Part shown: positions 17,552 to 26,525 of the stretch, piece after piece | Layout: the number at the start of each line of letters is the position of its first letter | How positions within the stretch are numbered: position 1 is the stretch's first letter | NCBI GenBank assembly: GCA_020851115.1 | Contig: JADZDJ010000282.1 | Location: 1 to 45,086, forward strand | Source of the DNA: Pirellulales bacterium | GTDB lineage: Bacteria > Planctomycetota > Planctomycetia > Pirellulales > JADZDJ01 | DNA: 45,086 nucleotides | Direction: 5' to 3' | Program-made: the position numbers and the translations under genes | Notes under the pieces: generated by a model | Databases searched by the model: none | Told to the model about the DNA's origin: nothing | The model's input: only the letters and a program-made list of their open reading frames with translations

Positions 17552-18892
17552 ATGCCATATTTGCTGAATTTCTTCTATCTGCTGCTGATCGTCGTGGCAA
17601 CGCCGTGGCTTATATTTCAGGCGATCGCGAAAGGCAAGTATCGCGAAGGCTTGGCGGCGAAGTTCCTGGGCAGCGGGCCGCAGCGAACGTCGAATCGGCC
17701 CTGTATTTGGTTGCACGCCGTCAGCGTCGGCGAAGTGAACTTGCTCGGCGTGATGCTCAAGGAAGTAGCCCGCCAGCGGCCCGACACGGAGTGTGTGATC
17801 TCGACTACAACGATGACCGGATTTGCGCTGGCCAAACAAAAATATAGCCAATACACGGTGTTTTATTGTCCGCTCGATTTCACTTGGGCCGCGCGGCGTG
17901 CGATGCGGCGAATTCGCCCTGACCTATTGCTGCTCGCTGAACTCGAATTGTGGCCCAACTTAGTCCGCGCCGCGAAGCGGCAGGGGGCTCGAGTCGCGAT
18001 TTTCAACGGCCGGCTGAGCGAAAATAGTTTCCGCGGCTATCGTCGAATTCGCTGGCTGCTCCAGCGTGTGCTGAAGCAGGTCGATGTCATTGCCGTGCAG
18101 AACGAGGAATATGCCGAGCGATTTATCGCGATCGGCGCAGCGAGAGAAAAGGTCCACACGACGGGTTCGCTGAAATTTGACGGCGCCCAAGTGGATCGTC
18201 TGAACCCGAAAACGCAGCAACTCGCCAAGCTTGCGAGTATCGCATTGGACGACATCGTCTTCCTTGCCGGCAGTACTCAAGAGCCGGAAGAGCGGCTCGC
18301 CCTCGATGCATTCGCCGCGCTGGCCGCCAAACATCCGCGATTGAAACTGATCGTCGTGCCGCGGCATCCCCATCGGTTCGATGAAGTCGCGGCGCTACTA
18401 AACCGCAGCGGTCTGCCCTGGCAACGGCGATCGAGTCTCGACAAGAGTCAGGAATCAGGAACCGGGAAACAAAACCTTCCGCTTTGCCGCATCCTTCTCA
18501 TCGACACCGTCGGCGAACTTGGCGCTTGGTGGGGAGCCGCGACGATTGGCTTCGTCGGCGGCAGTTTGTTCTCCAGCCGCGGAGGGCAGAATATGATCGA
18601 ACCGGCGGCATACGGCGCAGCAGTCAGCTTTGGACCCAACACACAAAACTTCCGCGATGTGGTGGCGATGCTGCTCGGCGCAAATGCCGCGGTGCGCGTC
18701 AAGAGCGGCGACGAACTCACCGGTTTTATCGAGTGTTGTTTGGAGGAACCCGACTATGCCCGCCGACTGGGCGAGCGGGCCAAGGCGATTGTCCAAGCAC
18801 AGCAAGGGGCGACGCATCGCACCTGGAACCTCATCGAACCGTTGCTTGCCACGGATAAAACCGAGCCGCAGGCCCAGCGAAACGCCGCGTAG
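17552..18892 (+). CDS. waaA: 3-deoxy-D-manno-octulosonic acid (Kdo) transferase
   Basis: A GT-B glycosyltransferase (family GT30) of 446 residues that transfers Kdo from CMP-Kdo to lipid A precursor at the cytoplasmic face of the inner membrane. It has the N-terminal hydrophobic anchor (residues 4-25), HAVSVGEVNL with the catalytic-glutamate region, ELELWPNL, TGSLKFD and the C-terminal FVGGSLFSSRGGQNMIEPAA. The loop before LLIDTVGELGAWWG contains an odd run SLDKSQESGTGKQNLP encoded by a TCAGGAA word repeat (18446-18468). Presence of waaA implies lipid A-type outer membrane. A GGAATGGAG stretch precedes ATG 17552. Confidence 0.93.
   Translation: MPYLLNFFYLLLIVVATPWLIFQAIAKGKYREGLAAKFLGSGPQRTSNRPCIWLHAVSVGEVNLLGVMLKEVARQRPDTECVISTTTMTGFALAKQKYSQYTVFYCPLDFTWAARRAMRRIRPDLLLLAELELWPNLVRAAKRQGARVAIFNGRLSENSFRGYRRIRWLLQRVLKQVDVIAVQNEEYAERFIAIGAAREKVHTTGSLKFDGAQVDRLNPKTQQLAKLASIALDDIVFLAGSTQEPEERLALDAFAALAAKHPRLKLIVVPRHPHRFDEVAALLNRSGLPWQRRSSLDKSQESGTGKQNLPLCRILLIDTVGELGAWWGAATIGFVGGSLFSSRGGQNMIEPAAYGAAVSFGPNTQNFRDVVAMLLGANAAVRVKSGDELTGFIECCLEEPDYARRLGERAKAIVQAQQGATHRTWNLIEPLLATDKTEPQAQRNAA
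18446..18468 (+). repeat. TCAGGAA word repeat inside waaA
   Basis: AGTCAGGAATCAGGAACC contains TCAGGAA twice in tandem. It encodes a loop that is longer than usual before the LLIDTVGEL motif of WaaA. It resembles the low-complexity intergenic words seen elsewhere in the window. Confidence 0.4.
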
Positions 18893-18943
18893 TTTATGGG
18901 GTCGAGAGTTCGCAATTGGATAAAATTCGCGGTCGTTCGCCGA

Positions 18944-18973
18944 TTGCAATCTATGCTGGCAGGTTTCTATAAT
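18944..18973 (+). promoter_or_regulatory. Sigma-70-type promoter of metK
   Basis: TTGCAA (18944-18949), an 18-nt spacer and a perfect TATAAT (18968-18973) precede metK. The leader would be about 40 nt, too short for a SAM riboswitch, and no riboswitch-like fold is visible. Confidence 0.6.
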
Positions 18974-19018
18974 GTAGGGCTACATCCAAAGACATTCCTT
19001 AGATTTTAGGAGTCTCCT

Positions 19019-20200
<1,182 letters not shown>

Positions 20201-20256
20201 ACCCAAGCGGCGCGGTGGAGTCGGTCGGCCGAGCAGCAATCGTGAGGATTCCACGC

Positions 20257-21090
20257 ATGGAAGCGGCGACGGTGAACGTGACGGCTGGCCATTCGCTTGG
20301 CGCGGCAATCCCTACTGCGCTGTTCCGCCGCTGGCTTGTCATCGGCCTAACTTCGCTGACGGCGCTGGCAGCGATTGTGCTCGCGACCCGTCGCCTTGAG
20401 GGCGCGCTGATCGAGCCACTTTCCGCCGCGGTTTTTATCGCAACGGGGATTGCGGCGGTCGGCGCGACAATACTTGCTCGGTCGCTGGCTCCAACGGTGG
20501 CACAAACGTGGCTGCTGACCGTCGCACTGGTGCTGTTGGCTTGGTCGCTATCCTTGCCCCATAGTTCGTCGGTTGGGTTGATCGTGCTGTGGCTGGCCAT
20601 TCTCGGTGAAGAAACTTGGGCCTGGAAGCCGCAGCGCATCAAGCCGATCCGTCGCATCGATGTTGCCTGGCGCCATACGCTTGCCGGATCGCCGAGTCGG
20701 CGTGCCGCATCGCCGTCGTTCGTCGAAGACGAAGTTGTCGATCCGGCAGATGTTTCCAGCGACGAATCCGAACCGACCGACTGGGCGGACTTGGGCCTTC
20801 AGCAACGAATGAACTACCGCCGCAGCGCCGACGGAGTGTCGATCGACGGTTGGTTGCGGGCGGAATTTCTTGCCGGTCAACGCACGATCACGCTTCATGC
20901 GGCGTTTTGCCCGGCGTTTTCCCGGCCGCCACAAGTGCAATTCGAACTGCTGGATGGATCCGATTGCGAAATTCGCTCGACTCAAATACTCCCCTGGGGC
21001 ATTCGCTGGGAAGTAAAATTAGATCGAACCGCTCAAGAATCCACCACTGTCGTTCTCGGCTTTTTCGCGTCCGAATCCGCTGACTCCTGA
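20257..21090 (+). CDS. Multi-pass membrane protein, unknown function
   Basis: A 277-residue protein I do not recognise. Four hydrophobic segments fill residues about 20-125 (for example WLVIGLTSLTALAAIVLA and LIVLWLAILGEETWAW), followed by an Arg-rich loop, an acidic linker (EDEVVDPADVSSDESEP) and a C-terminal beta-rich domain with LRAEFLAGQRTITLHAAFCP and FELLDGSDCEIR. I choose ATG 20257 because of GAGGA at 20244-20248; a GTG at 20215 would add 14 residues. It follows metK by 56 nt. The soluble domain resembles no family I can name; the layout suggests a membrane-anchored cytoplasmic domain. Confidence 0.7.
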   Translation: MEAATVNVTAGHSLGAAIPTALFRRWLVIGLTSLTALAAIVLATRRLEGALIEPLSAAVFIATGIAAVGATILARSLAPTVAQTWLLTVALVLLAWSLSLPHSSSVGLIVLWLAILGEETWAWKPQRIKPIRRIDVAWRHTLAGSPSRRAASPSFVEDEVVDPADVSSDESEPTDWADLGLQQRMNYRRSADGVSIDGWLRAEFLAGQRTITLHAAFCPAFSRPPQVQFELLDGSDCEIRSTQILPWGIRWEVKLDRTAQESTTVVLGFFASESADS

Positions 21091-21114
21091 TCCTCAAACC
21101 CTAACACTTGCCCC

Positions 21115-21228
21115 ATGGCTCGCTGGCCTCGCCACGTTTGGACGACTATTTTCACCTACGGCACAATCTTTGTATTGTTCCCGCTCCTTGCACTGCTCGC
21201 GTATGCTTGGGTGCGAGGGTGGTTGTGA
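21115..21228 (+). CDS. Small single-pass membrane protein (37 aa)
   Basis: A short frame between the membrane protein gene and the uridylyltransferase gene. It encodes MARWPRHVWTTIF followed by one strongly hydrophobic segment (about residues 14-32) and a charged end (VRGWL). Basic and aromatic residues at the N-terminus and a single helix are typical of real small membrane proteins. No good ribosome binding site precedes ATG 21115, so the call is tentative. It starts 24 nt after the preceding stop and could be coexpressed. Confidence 0.4.
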   Translation: MARWPRHVWTTIFTYGTIFVLFPLLALLAYAWVRGWL

Positions 21229-21264
21229 TGCGAGCGATGGGCGATGAATGATGAGCGATGAACG
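21226..21264. repeat. GATGA-type word repeat at the start of the uridylyltransferase gene
   Basis: Consecutive TGATG, CGATGG, CGATGA, ATGATGA and CGATGA words. The start codon of the next gene lies inside this run, so the true start is hard to fix and no Shine-Dalgarno site is present. Confidence 0.5.
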
Positions 21265-22654
21265 AGATCGCGCCGACATCGAATCGCTGCTCGCCGCACA
21301 TGGACAGCAGCACCTGTTGGCGTTTTGGGCCGAATTGGACGCCAGCCAGCGCCAGCAATTGATCGGCCAAATTCGCTTGGCCCACGTCGAACAAATTGGC
21401 TTGCGGCATCGCGCAGCGCGTCGATCCAACGATTGGTCGGCGCTGGCTCGCCGCGCCACCCCTCCGGTGGCGTTTCGATTGAACGGTGCGAGCGAAATCT
21501 CCATCGACGCCGCCCGCACCGCAGGCGACGCGGCCTTGCGACGCGGCGAAATCGGCGCGATTCTCGTTGCCGGCGGTCAAGGGACTCGGCTCGGTTTTGC
21601 CCAGCCAAAGGGCAAGTATTCGATCGGACCGGTCTCCGGCGCATCGCTGTTTCAGATTCTGTTCGAGAAGTTGCTCGCCGTGGGACGACGATACGAAATT
21701 CCCGTGCCACTGTATGTGATGACCAGTGACGCTACGCATGCTGCCACCGAGGACTACCTGGAGGCACAGCGGTATTTTGGCCTCGAAACGAACTGCGTAT
21801 GTTTATTTTGTCAGGGTGTGATGCCGGCCGTCGATGCGACCACCGGCAAGATCCTGCTGTCGTCCAAGAGTTCACTCGCCCTCAGTCCCGACGGTCACGG
21901 CGGAATGCTAGCGGCACTGGCCAACGCCGATTGCCTCGCCGATATGCAATGGCGAGGGATCAAATACCTATTTTACTTCCAGGTGGATAACCCGCTCGTC
22001 GAAATGTGCGATCCGGCGCTGATCGGCTATCACATTCTATCTGGCTCGGAAATGTCCACGGCGGCGGTGGCCAAGCGCGATGCGGACGAGCGGCTTGGCA
22101 ATATTGTCACGATCGACGGCCGCACGCGGATCATCGAATACAGCGATTTGCCGGAGGACGTGGCCAAGCAACAAAACCTCGACGGCTCGCTGCGGTTTTG
22201 GGCGGGAAATACGGCCGTGCATGTATTCGACGTGGCGTTTCTCGATCGGTGCAGCCGCAGCGACGACGCCCTGCCGTTTCACACAGCCTGTAAAAAAGTG
22301 TCCTGTATCGACGAACTCGGCAATCGCGTGGAGTCCTCCGAGCCGAACGCCATCAAGTTCGAGCGGTTTATTTTCGATTTGCTACCGGCCGCCGAACGAG
22401 CGATTGTGGTCGAGGCGGACGCCGCCCGCACGTTTGCGCCAGTGAAAAACGCTCCGGGGGAAAAACGCGACTCGCCCGACACTTGTCGAGCCGCAATGAT
22501 CGCTCTGCATCGCGAATGGCTCGAATCCGCCGGGGCGAAAGTGGCCCTCGGAACACCCGTCGAAATCAGCCCACTTTTTGCACTGGACGCAGCCGAGGCG
22601 AGAGCGAAAATCGAGCCTGGTATCGTGTTCGACAAGCCGACCTACCTTCGGTAG
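21251..22654 (+). CDS. UDPGP-family uridylyltransferase (UAP1-like)
   Basis: A eukaryote-type UDP-N-acetylglucosamine/-galactosamine pyrophosphorylase-like protein of 467 residues. It has the nucleotide loop AGGQGTRLGFAQPKGKYSIG, SPDGHGGMLAALA, the base-binding YFQVDNPLVEMCDP, and KFERFIFDLLP near the sugar site. It would join UTP and a hexosamine-1-phosphate to give the UDP-sugar in the cytoplasm. Bacteria normally use GlmU for this step; the UAP1-like type is common in planctomycetes and chlamydiae relatives by my recollection. It sits just before manC and downstream of waaA, in a sugar-nucleotide cluster. Start ATG 21251 or 21248. Confidence 0.88.
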   Translation: MSDERDRADIESLLAAHGQQHLLAFWAELDASQRQQLIGQIRLAHVEQIGLRHRAARRSNDWSALARRATPPVAFRLNGASEISIDAARTAGDAALRRGEIGAILVAGGQGTRLGFAQPKGKYSIGPVSGASLFQILFEKLLAVGRRYEIPVPLYVMTSDATHAATEDYLEAQRYFGLETNCVCLFCQGVMPAVDATTGKILLSSKSSLALSPDGHGGMLAALANADCLADMQWRGIKYLFYFQVDNPLVEMCDPALIGYHILSGSEMSTAAVAKRDADERLGNIVTIDGRTRIIEYSDLPEDVAKQQNLDGSLRFWAGNTAVHVFDVAFLDRCSRSDDALPFHTACKKVSCIDELGNRVESSEPNAIKFERFIFDLLPAAERAIVVEADAARTFAPVKNAPGEKRDSPDTCRAAMIALHREWLESAGAKVALGTPVEISPLFALDAAEARAKIEPGIVFDKPTYLR

Positions 22655-22686
22655 GCCGCTTGGCGAATGCATGTGAGTTCTACCTG

Positions 22687-22712
22687 AACCTAAAACCTAA
22701 AACCCCGAACCC
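22687..22712. repeat. CCTAAAA word repeat upstream of manC
   Basis: AACCTAAAACCTAAAACCCC contains the heptamer CCTAAAA twice in tandem followed by a related CCCCGAACCC. It occupies most of the gap before manC and leaves no room for a clear ribosome binding site. Confidence 0.45.
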
Positions 22713-22718
22713 TTTCAC

Positions 22719-23813
22719 ATGCTTCACATCGTCATCATGGCAGGCGGCGCAGGAACGCGGTTTTGGCCTGAAAGTCGCGTCGCACGGCCGAAGCAACTGT
22801 TGCCGCTGGCCGGCCCGCGCAGCATGCTGCAGATGACCGTCGATCGGCTCGGTGATTTGGCAGGAAAGCAAAATCTCTGGCTGCTCACGGCGGAAAAACT
22901 GGTAAACGCCGCGACCGAGCAATTGCCTGCGATTCCCAAGTCGCAAATCATCGGCGAACCTTGCAAGCGCGACACGGCCCCTGCAATCGGCTTGGCGGCG
23001 CTGCTGCTGAGCCGCGTCGATCCACAAGCGACAATGGTAATGCTCGCGGCCGACCATGTCATTCGCCCGGCAGAGAAGTTTCAGCAAGCGATTCTCGCCG
23101 CCGCTGCGCTGGTTGACGAATCGCCGCAGCGAATCGCCACCTTCGGTATCAAGCCGACCTACGCCGCCACGACATTTGGCTACATCGAGCGCAGGGAGGC
23201 TCTTCCACTTCCCAAGCCAGTTGTCGCCGCAGATTTTCACGCTTACCGCGTCGCTCGCTTCCGCGAAAAGCCGCCCGCCGCAGTCGCCGAAGAGTACGTC
23301 GCCAGCGGGAAATTCTACTGGAACAGTGGCATATTCATCTGGCGGGTCGCCACGATCATCGAGGCCCTCGACAAGCATCAGCCCGAGATGATGACTCATC
23401 TGCGGACAATCGTCGATTCACAAAGTCAGCCTAACGCCGGCGAGGTTTTTCGGCGAGAGTTTGCCGCCATCCGCAGGATTTCGATCGACTATGCCGTCAT
23501 GGAGCACGCCGCTGACGTGGCCGTGATCGAAGCCCCGTTCGCCTGGGACGATGTCGGCACCTGGCAAGCCTCCGCACGGCTCTCCCCCGCCGATGGTGAG
23601 GGCAACACCGTGACCGGCAAGCATCTCGGCATTGATACGCACGGCTCGATTATCCGCACCCGCGGCGACCATTTGATCGCCACTGTCGGCGTGAATGATC
23701 TCATCATCGTCCACACCCCCGATGCGACATTGGTCGCCAATCGCCACGATGAAGAATCCATTCGAAAAATCGTCAAGCTGCTCGAAGAACGAGGTTGGAC
23801 GGAGTATCTGTAA
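22719..23813 (+). CDS. manC: Mannose-1-phosphate guanylyltransferase
   Basis: Makes GDP-mannose from GTP and mannose-1-phosphate for polysaccharide or glycan synthesis. It is the single-domain, about 364-residue form without the C-terminal isomerase cupin. Motifs: IVIMAGGAGTRFWPESR, KQLLPLAG, EPCKRDTAPAIGLAAL, AADHVI, and FREKP with NSGIFIWR and WDDVGTW. It follows the UAP1-like gene by 64 nt on the same strand, consistent with a sugar-nucleotide unit. Confidence 0.93.
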   Translation: MLHIVIMAGGAGTRFWPESRVARPKQLLPLAGPRSMLQMTVDRLGDLAGKQNLWLLTAEKLVNAATEQLPAIPKSQIIGEPCKRDTAPAIGLAALLLSRVDPQATMVMLAADHVIRPAEKFQQAILAAAALVDESPQRIATFGIKPTYAATTFGYIERREALPLPKPVVAADFHAYRVARFREKPPAAVAEEYVASGKFYWNSGIFIWRVATIIEALDKHQPEMMTHLRTIVDSQSQPNAGEVFRREFAAIRRISIDYAVMEHAADVAVIEAPFAWDDVGTWQASARLSPADGEGNTVTGKHLGIDTHGSIIRTRGDHLIATVGVNDLIIVHTPDATLVANRHDEESIRKIVKLLEERGWTEYL

Positions 23814-24058
23814 CCCAACGAGAAATAAGATCACTTGAATTTGGAGCTTGTAAAGAATTTTGTGTCGCTAGCGTCAAAATCTCGTGAAAGCGTTCGTGGT
23901 CAAGAGCAGTTGGCACAAAAACGTTTACAGCCCCCGATTTTTCTGCTCGTTCCAGTGTTGCATCCGTGCTTGATGGATCATGACGCTGTGCAGGAAACTA
24001 CGTTGTCGTTCCTCGAACACGGCTATTTTGCTACTGACCAGCCGCAGCCGATTGAAAA

Positions 24059-24532
24059 GTGACCAGCGAACCTCACAATTCCGTTCCGCCCGGTCGCCTG
24101 GCCGGCATCGATTTCGGCACCGTGCGCATTGGCATCGCGGTAACCGACGCCGATCAAAAGTTTTCCAGCCCGCTCGAAAACTACACCCTCCGAGGCGAAG
24201 CGGCTGATGGCAAGTTTTTCAGAAATCTTGCGACGAACGAACGAATCGTCACCTTTGTCGTCGGCCTCCCGATCCATCTCGACGGGCATGAAAGCCAAAA
24301 GTCCATCGAAGCTCGCAAGTTTGGCGATTGGCTACAGCAGATAACCAACGTCCCGGTTGTGTTCTTCGATGAGCGATTCACATCGGCCGAGGCAGAGCAA
24401 TTGCTCGTTGGCGCCGAATTCACCAAGAAACAGCGTACAGCCCGGCTCGACAAGCTGGCCGCGCAAATTCTCCTTGCTTCGTATCTCGAAGCGGGCAAAC
24501 CGGCGAGCTTTAAGCCGCAAAGCCTCTCTTGA
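24059..24532 (+). CDS. ruvX: Holliday junction resolvase-like / RNase H-fold protein RuvX (YqgF)
   Basis: An RNase H-fold nuclease of 157 residues involved in pre-16S rRNA 5' end processing in many bacteria and named for presumed Holliday junction resolution. Visible: GIDFGTVRIGIAVTD (first catalytic Asp), VVGLPIHLDGHES, FFDERFTSAEAE (catalytic Glu) and KLAAQILLASYLE with the last acidic residue changed relative to the usual D-x-x-A-A pattern only slightly. The start is GTG 24059. The 245 nt before it contain no supported gene. Confidence 0.9.
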   Translation: MTSEPHNSVPPGRLAGIDFGTVRIGIAVTDADQKFSSPLENYTLRGEAADGKFFRNLATNERIVTFVVGLPIHLDGHESQKSIEARKFGDWLQQITNVPVVFFDERFTSAEAEQLLVGAEFTKKQRTARLDKLAAQILLASYLEAGKPASFKPQSLS

Positions 24533-24652
24533 ACACCCTTCTCAACTAGAACGGCGGTCGCTTGTCGTTGCGTCGGCCAGTTTCTACAATCTCTCGGTGT
24601 TCGTATGGTTCTCAGCCGTTTGCTCCGGAACCCCGTCCGAGGTATTTGCAGC

Positions 24653-25438
24653 ATGTTAGTCAGGCGACCGGTATTTCCAGGCGTCATTGAGATGAATCAC
24701 CAAGCCGGCCAGCGGCTGGGGTGCAACGTCTATTTGATTTTCGACCGCAATGAGTGGGCCCTTATCGACGTTGGTTACGAAGAGAGTGCCGACGAGATTA
24801 TCGACTTGATTCGTCAACTCGACTTTCCGCTGTCGAACTGCAAGACGCTGATTGCCACGCACGCCGACGTCGATCATATCCAGGCGCTCGCGAAGATGAA
24901 GCAGGCATTCAAGACGACAGTCACGAGCCATCCGAACGCCGCCGAGCCACTGGCGAAAGGCGACAAAATTAAAACCTTTGCGGAAATCGAAGCGCAGAAC
25001 ATTCACCTCGATATGCCGCCGGTGAAAGTTGATGCGCTGGTCGATGAAGGAGACGTCATCGAAATTGGCGACCTGAAGCTCGAAGTCTGGCACACTCCAG
25101 GACATACCGACAGCCAGCTTTCATTCCGCATGGGCAATCTGCTATTCAGCGGCGACAATATCTACCGCGACGGCTGCGTCGGGGCGATCGACGCACATCA
25201 CGGCAGCGACATTCCGGGATTTATCGAGTCGCTCCAGCGCATCCGTGCTAGCGATGTCGAATGGCTCCTTCCCAGCCACGGCCCAATTTTCCGCAAAGAC
25301 AACGTCCTGCTGGATCGTGCGATTCAGCGCCTCGAAGGCTATCTGCACATGGCCGACTTCGGCACTTGCGCTATCGACTGGCCACTGATGGACGAGTGGG
25401 ATCGAGAGCTTGAAGCAGGGAAGCTGCCTGGGGAATAA
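24653..25438 (+). CDS. Metallo-beta-lactamase-fold hydrolase (glyoxalase II-like)
   Basis: A 261-residue metallo-hydrolase. The first metal motif reads THADVDH, where the usual HxHxDH has its second His replaced by Asp; the rest of the site is normal: [19 protein letters not shown] and LPSHGP. Such HxDxDH variants occur in some glyoxalase II-like proteins and may bind a different metal set. The preferred start is ATG 24653 (MLVRRP); ATG 24605 would add 16 residues. Likely cytoplasmic; no signal peptide. The substrate is unknown, a thioester or lactone being the family default. Confidence 0.82.
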   Translation: MLVRRPVFPGVIEMNHQAGQRLGCNVYLIFDRNEWALIDVGYEESADEIIDLIRQLDFPLSNCKTLIATHADVDHIQALAKMKQAFKTTVTSHPNAAEPLAKGDKIKTFAEIEAQNIHLDMPPVKVDALVDEGDVIEIGDLKLEVWHTPGHTDSQLSFRMGNLLFSGDNIYRDGCVGAIDAHHGSDIPGFIESLQRIRASDVEWLLPSHGPIFRKDNVLLDRAIQRLEGYLHMADFGTCAIDWPLMDEWDRELEAGKLPGE

Positions 25439-25852
25439 GCAGGCGGCTGGCTGTCGTCGGCAGATGATTTTGAAAACGATCATTCGCCCAAACACGCCAA
25501 TCCGCAAATCTTGCCGCCGAATGCCTGCTGCCTGTCGTCTATCCAGTCTGAATGTACCGGTTATGCCGAACATTCCCTCAATACCGCTTCTTCGGCTTGC
25601 CGATGGGGTAACTGACGGGCAATCTGTCCGGCTCGAGCCAACCGCAGGCTCGTGCTAGCAATGTTGGCAGATGGCCGTTTGTTGGACCCATTCAGATTTC
25701 ACCCCAGGGACACAGAGACACCAAATCGACACAACTGCTTCGGGACGAACGGGCAATGCGAACCATTCGTCATTCGTCGTTTCGCCTCCGTGCCGCGGTG
25801 CTTCCGTAATTCTGTGGTGAATGACTTTCGACTTTTCCAGGGGGGATTCTTC
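25439..25852. other. 414-nt intergenic region with word repeats
   Basis: No supported gene. It contains a CATTCGTCATTCGTC duplication (about 25767-25781), and the words CACAGAGACACC and TTCTGTGGTGAA, which recall the low-complexity CACAGAG/CTCTGTG words seen between genes in planctomycete genomes. These lie just upstream of the secreted-protein gene. Confidence 0.45.
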
Positions 25853-26224
25853 ATGATTCGCCGGGTTCTTGCCGCGCTGATCTGCGCGGTCGGTTTGAGC
25901 TTGCTGGTCGATTCCCGTTCGGCGCAGGCCCAAGAGGCCTACGGCCGACAATGGACACACCCGTACAGCAGCCAAGATTGGGATCGATTTTACCACTATC
26001 CCTACGTCTTCTATCCGCAAAACTTTTGGGGGGACGAATACTATCGCAGCGCAGAGAGTTTGTATTACCGCTATCCGCCGGAAATGCGCATTCCGGTGTA
26101 CAACAAGCAGTGGCACAACTATTATCCCAAGGGCGCTTACTGGAACCAATGGGTCCATTACAGCAATGGCCCAGGGCAAGCGCGCTACCACTGGGGGCAC
26201 CACTTTATCTTGGATACGTTCTAA
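25853..26224 (+). CDS. Small secreted Tyr/Trp-rich protein
   Basis: A 123-residue protein with a clear signal peptide (MIRRVLAALICAVGLSLLV, cleavage near AQA-Q at about 26). The mature part is rich in Tyr, Trp, His and Pro (YSSQDWDRFYHYPYVFYPQN, RYPPEMRIPVYNKQWHNYYP, HHFILDTF). I recall near-identical proteins across Pirellulales, sometimes labelled calmodulin-binding protein without evidence; the function is unknown, perhaps envelope structure. ATG 25853 is fixed by a strong AGGGGGG ribosome binding site; the frame is open upstream to 25652 but without sense. A 12-bp-stem hairpin follows the stop. Confidence 0.85.
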   Translation: MIRRVLAALICAVGLSLLVDSRSAQAQEAYGRQWTHPYSSQDWDRFYHYPYVFYPQNFWGDEYYRSAESLYYRYPPEMRIPVYNKQWHNYYPKGAYWNQWVHYSNGPGQARYHWGHHFILDTF

Positions 26225-26525
26225 TTTTCGCGTTCGACGAGGCAACAGTTCTCGAGAAACCCCCGCAGCGATGCCGGGGTTTCTCGAAGCCTTCAAGGCT
26301 TGGCCTCGACGAACCGAAGTTCTTCGAACCTGTTCCGTGGTGCGACAACTACTGGCCGAGGCGACCCGGCGATTGGGCGGCCGTTACGGCACGCGCTGCA
26401 GTTGAGTCAGCCGGTGTCTTACGCGGTCCGACACCGACCAACCGTTTCTCGTTTTCTTGAACGTCTTCGAGGGTGACAGCAGCCGCGCTGCGGGCCTCCG
26501 ACGCAATTCCGATGACATGGCGCAG
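26225..26525. other. 301-nt region with two hairpins
   Basis: Besides the hairpin at 26252-26287 a second inverted repeat, CGGTGTC (26412-26418) and GACACCG (26430-26436), is followed by a T-rich run. No gene is supported. The region separates two convergent units (secreted protein +, sigma-54 activator -), which suits terminators. Confidence 0.5.
26252..26287 (+). terminator. Hairpin after the secreted-protein gene
   Basis: Arms TCGAGAAACCCC (26252-26263) and GGGGTTTCTCGA (26276-26287) are perfectly complementary with a 12-nt loop, 27 nt after the stop codon. There is no U-tract, so it may act as an mRNA 3' stabiliser rather than a classical terminator. Confidence 0.6.

Noticed and set aside
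18974-19018. SAM riboswitch in front of metK
   Set aside because: The leader from the promoter is about 40 nt and has no fold of any SAM riboswitch class.
23835-24062. 75-codon frame before ruvX
   Set aside because: No family match, no ribosome site, and it only fills the gap up to the GTG of ruvX.
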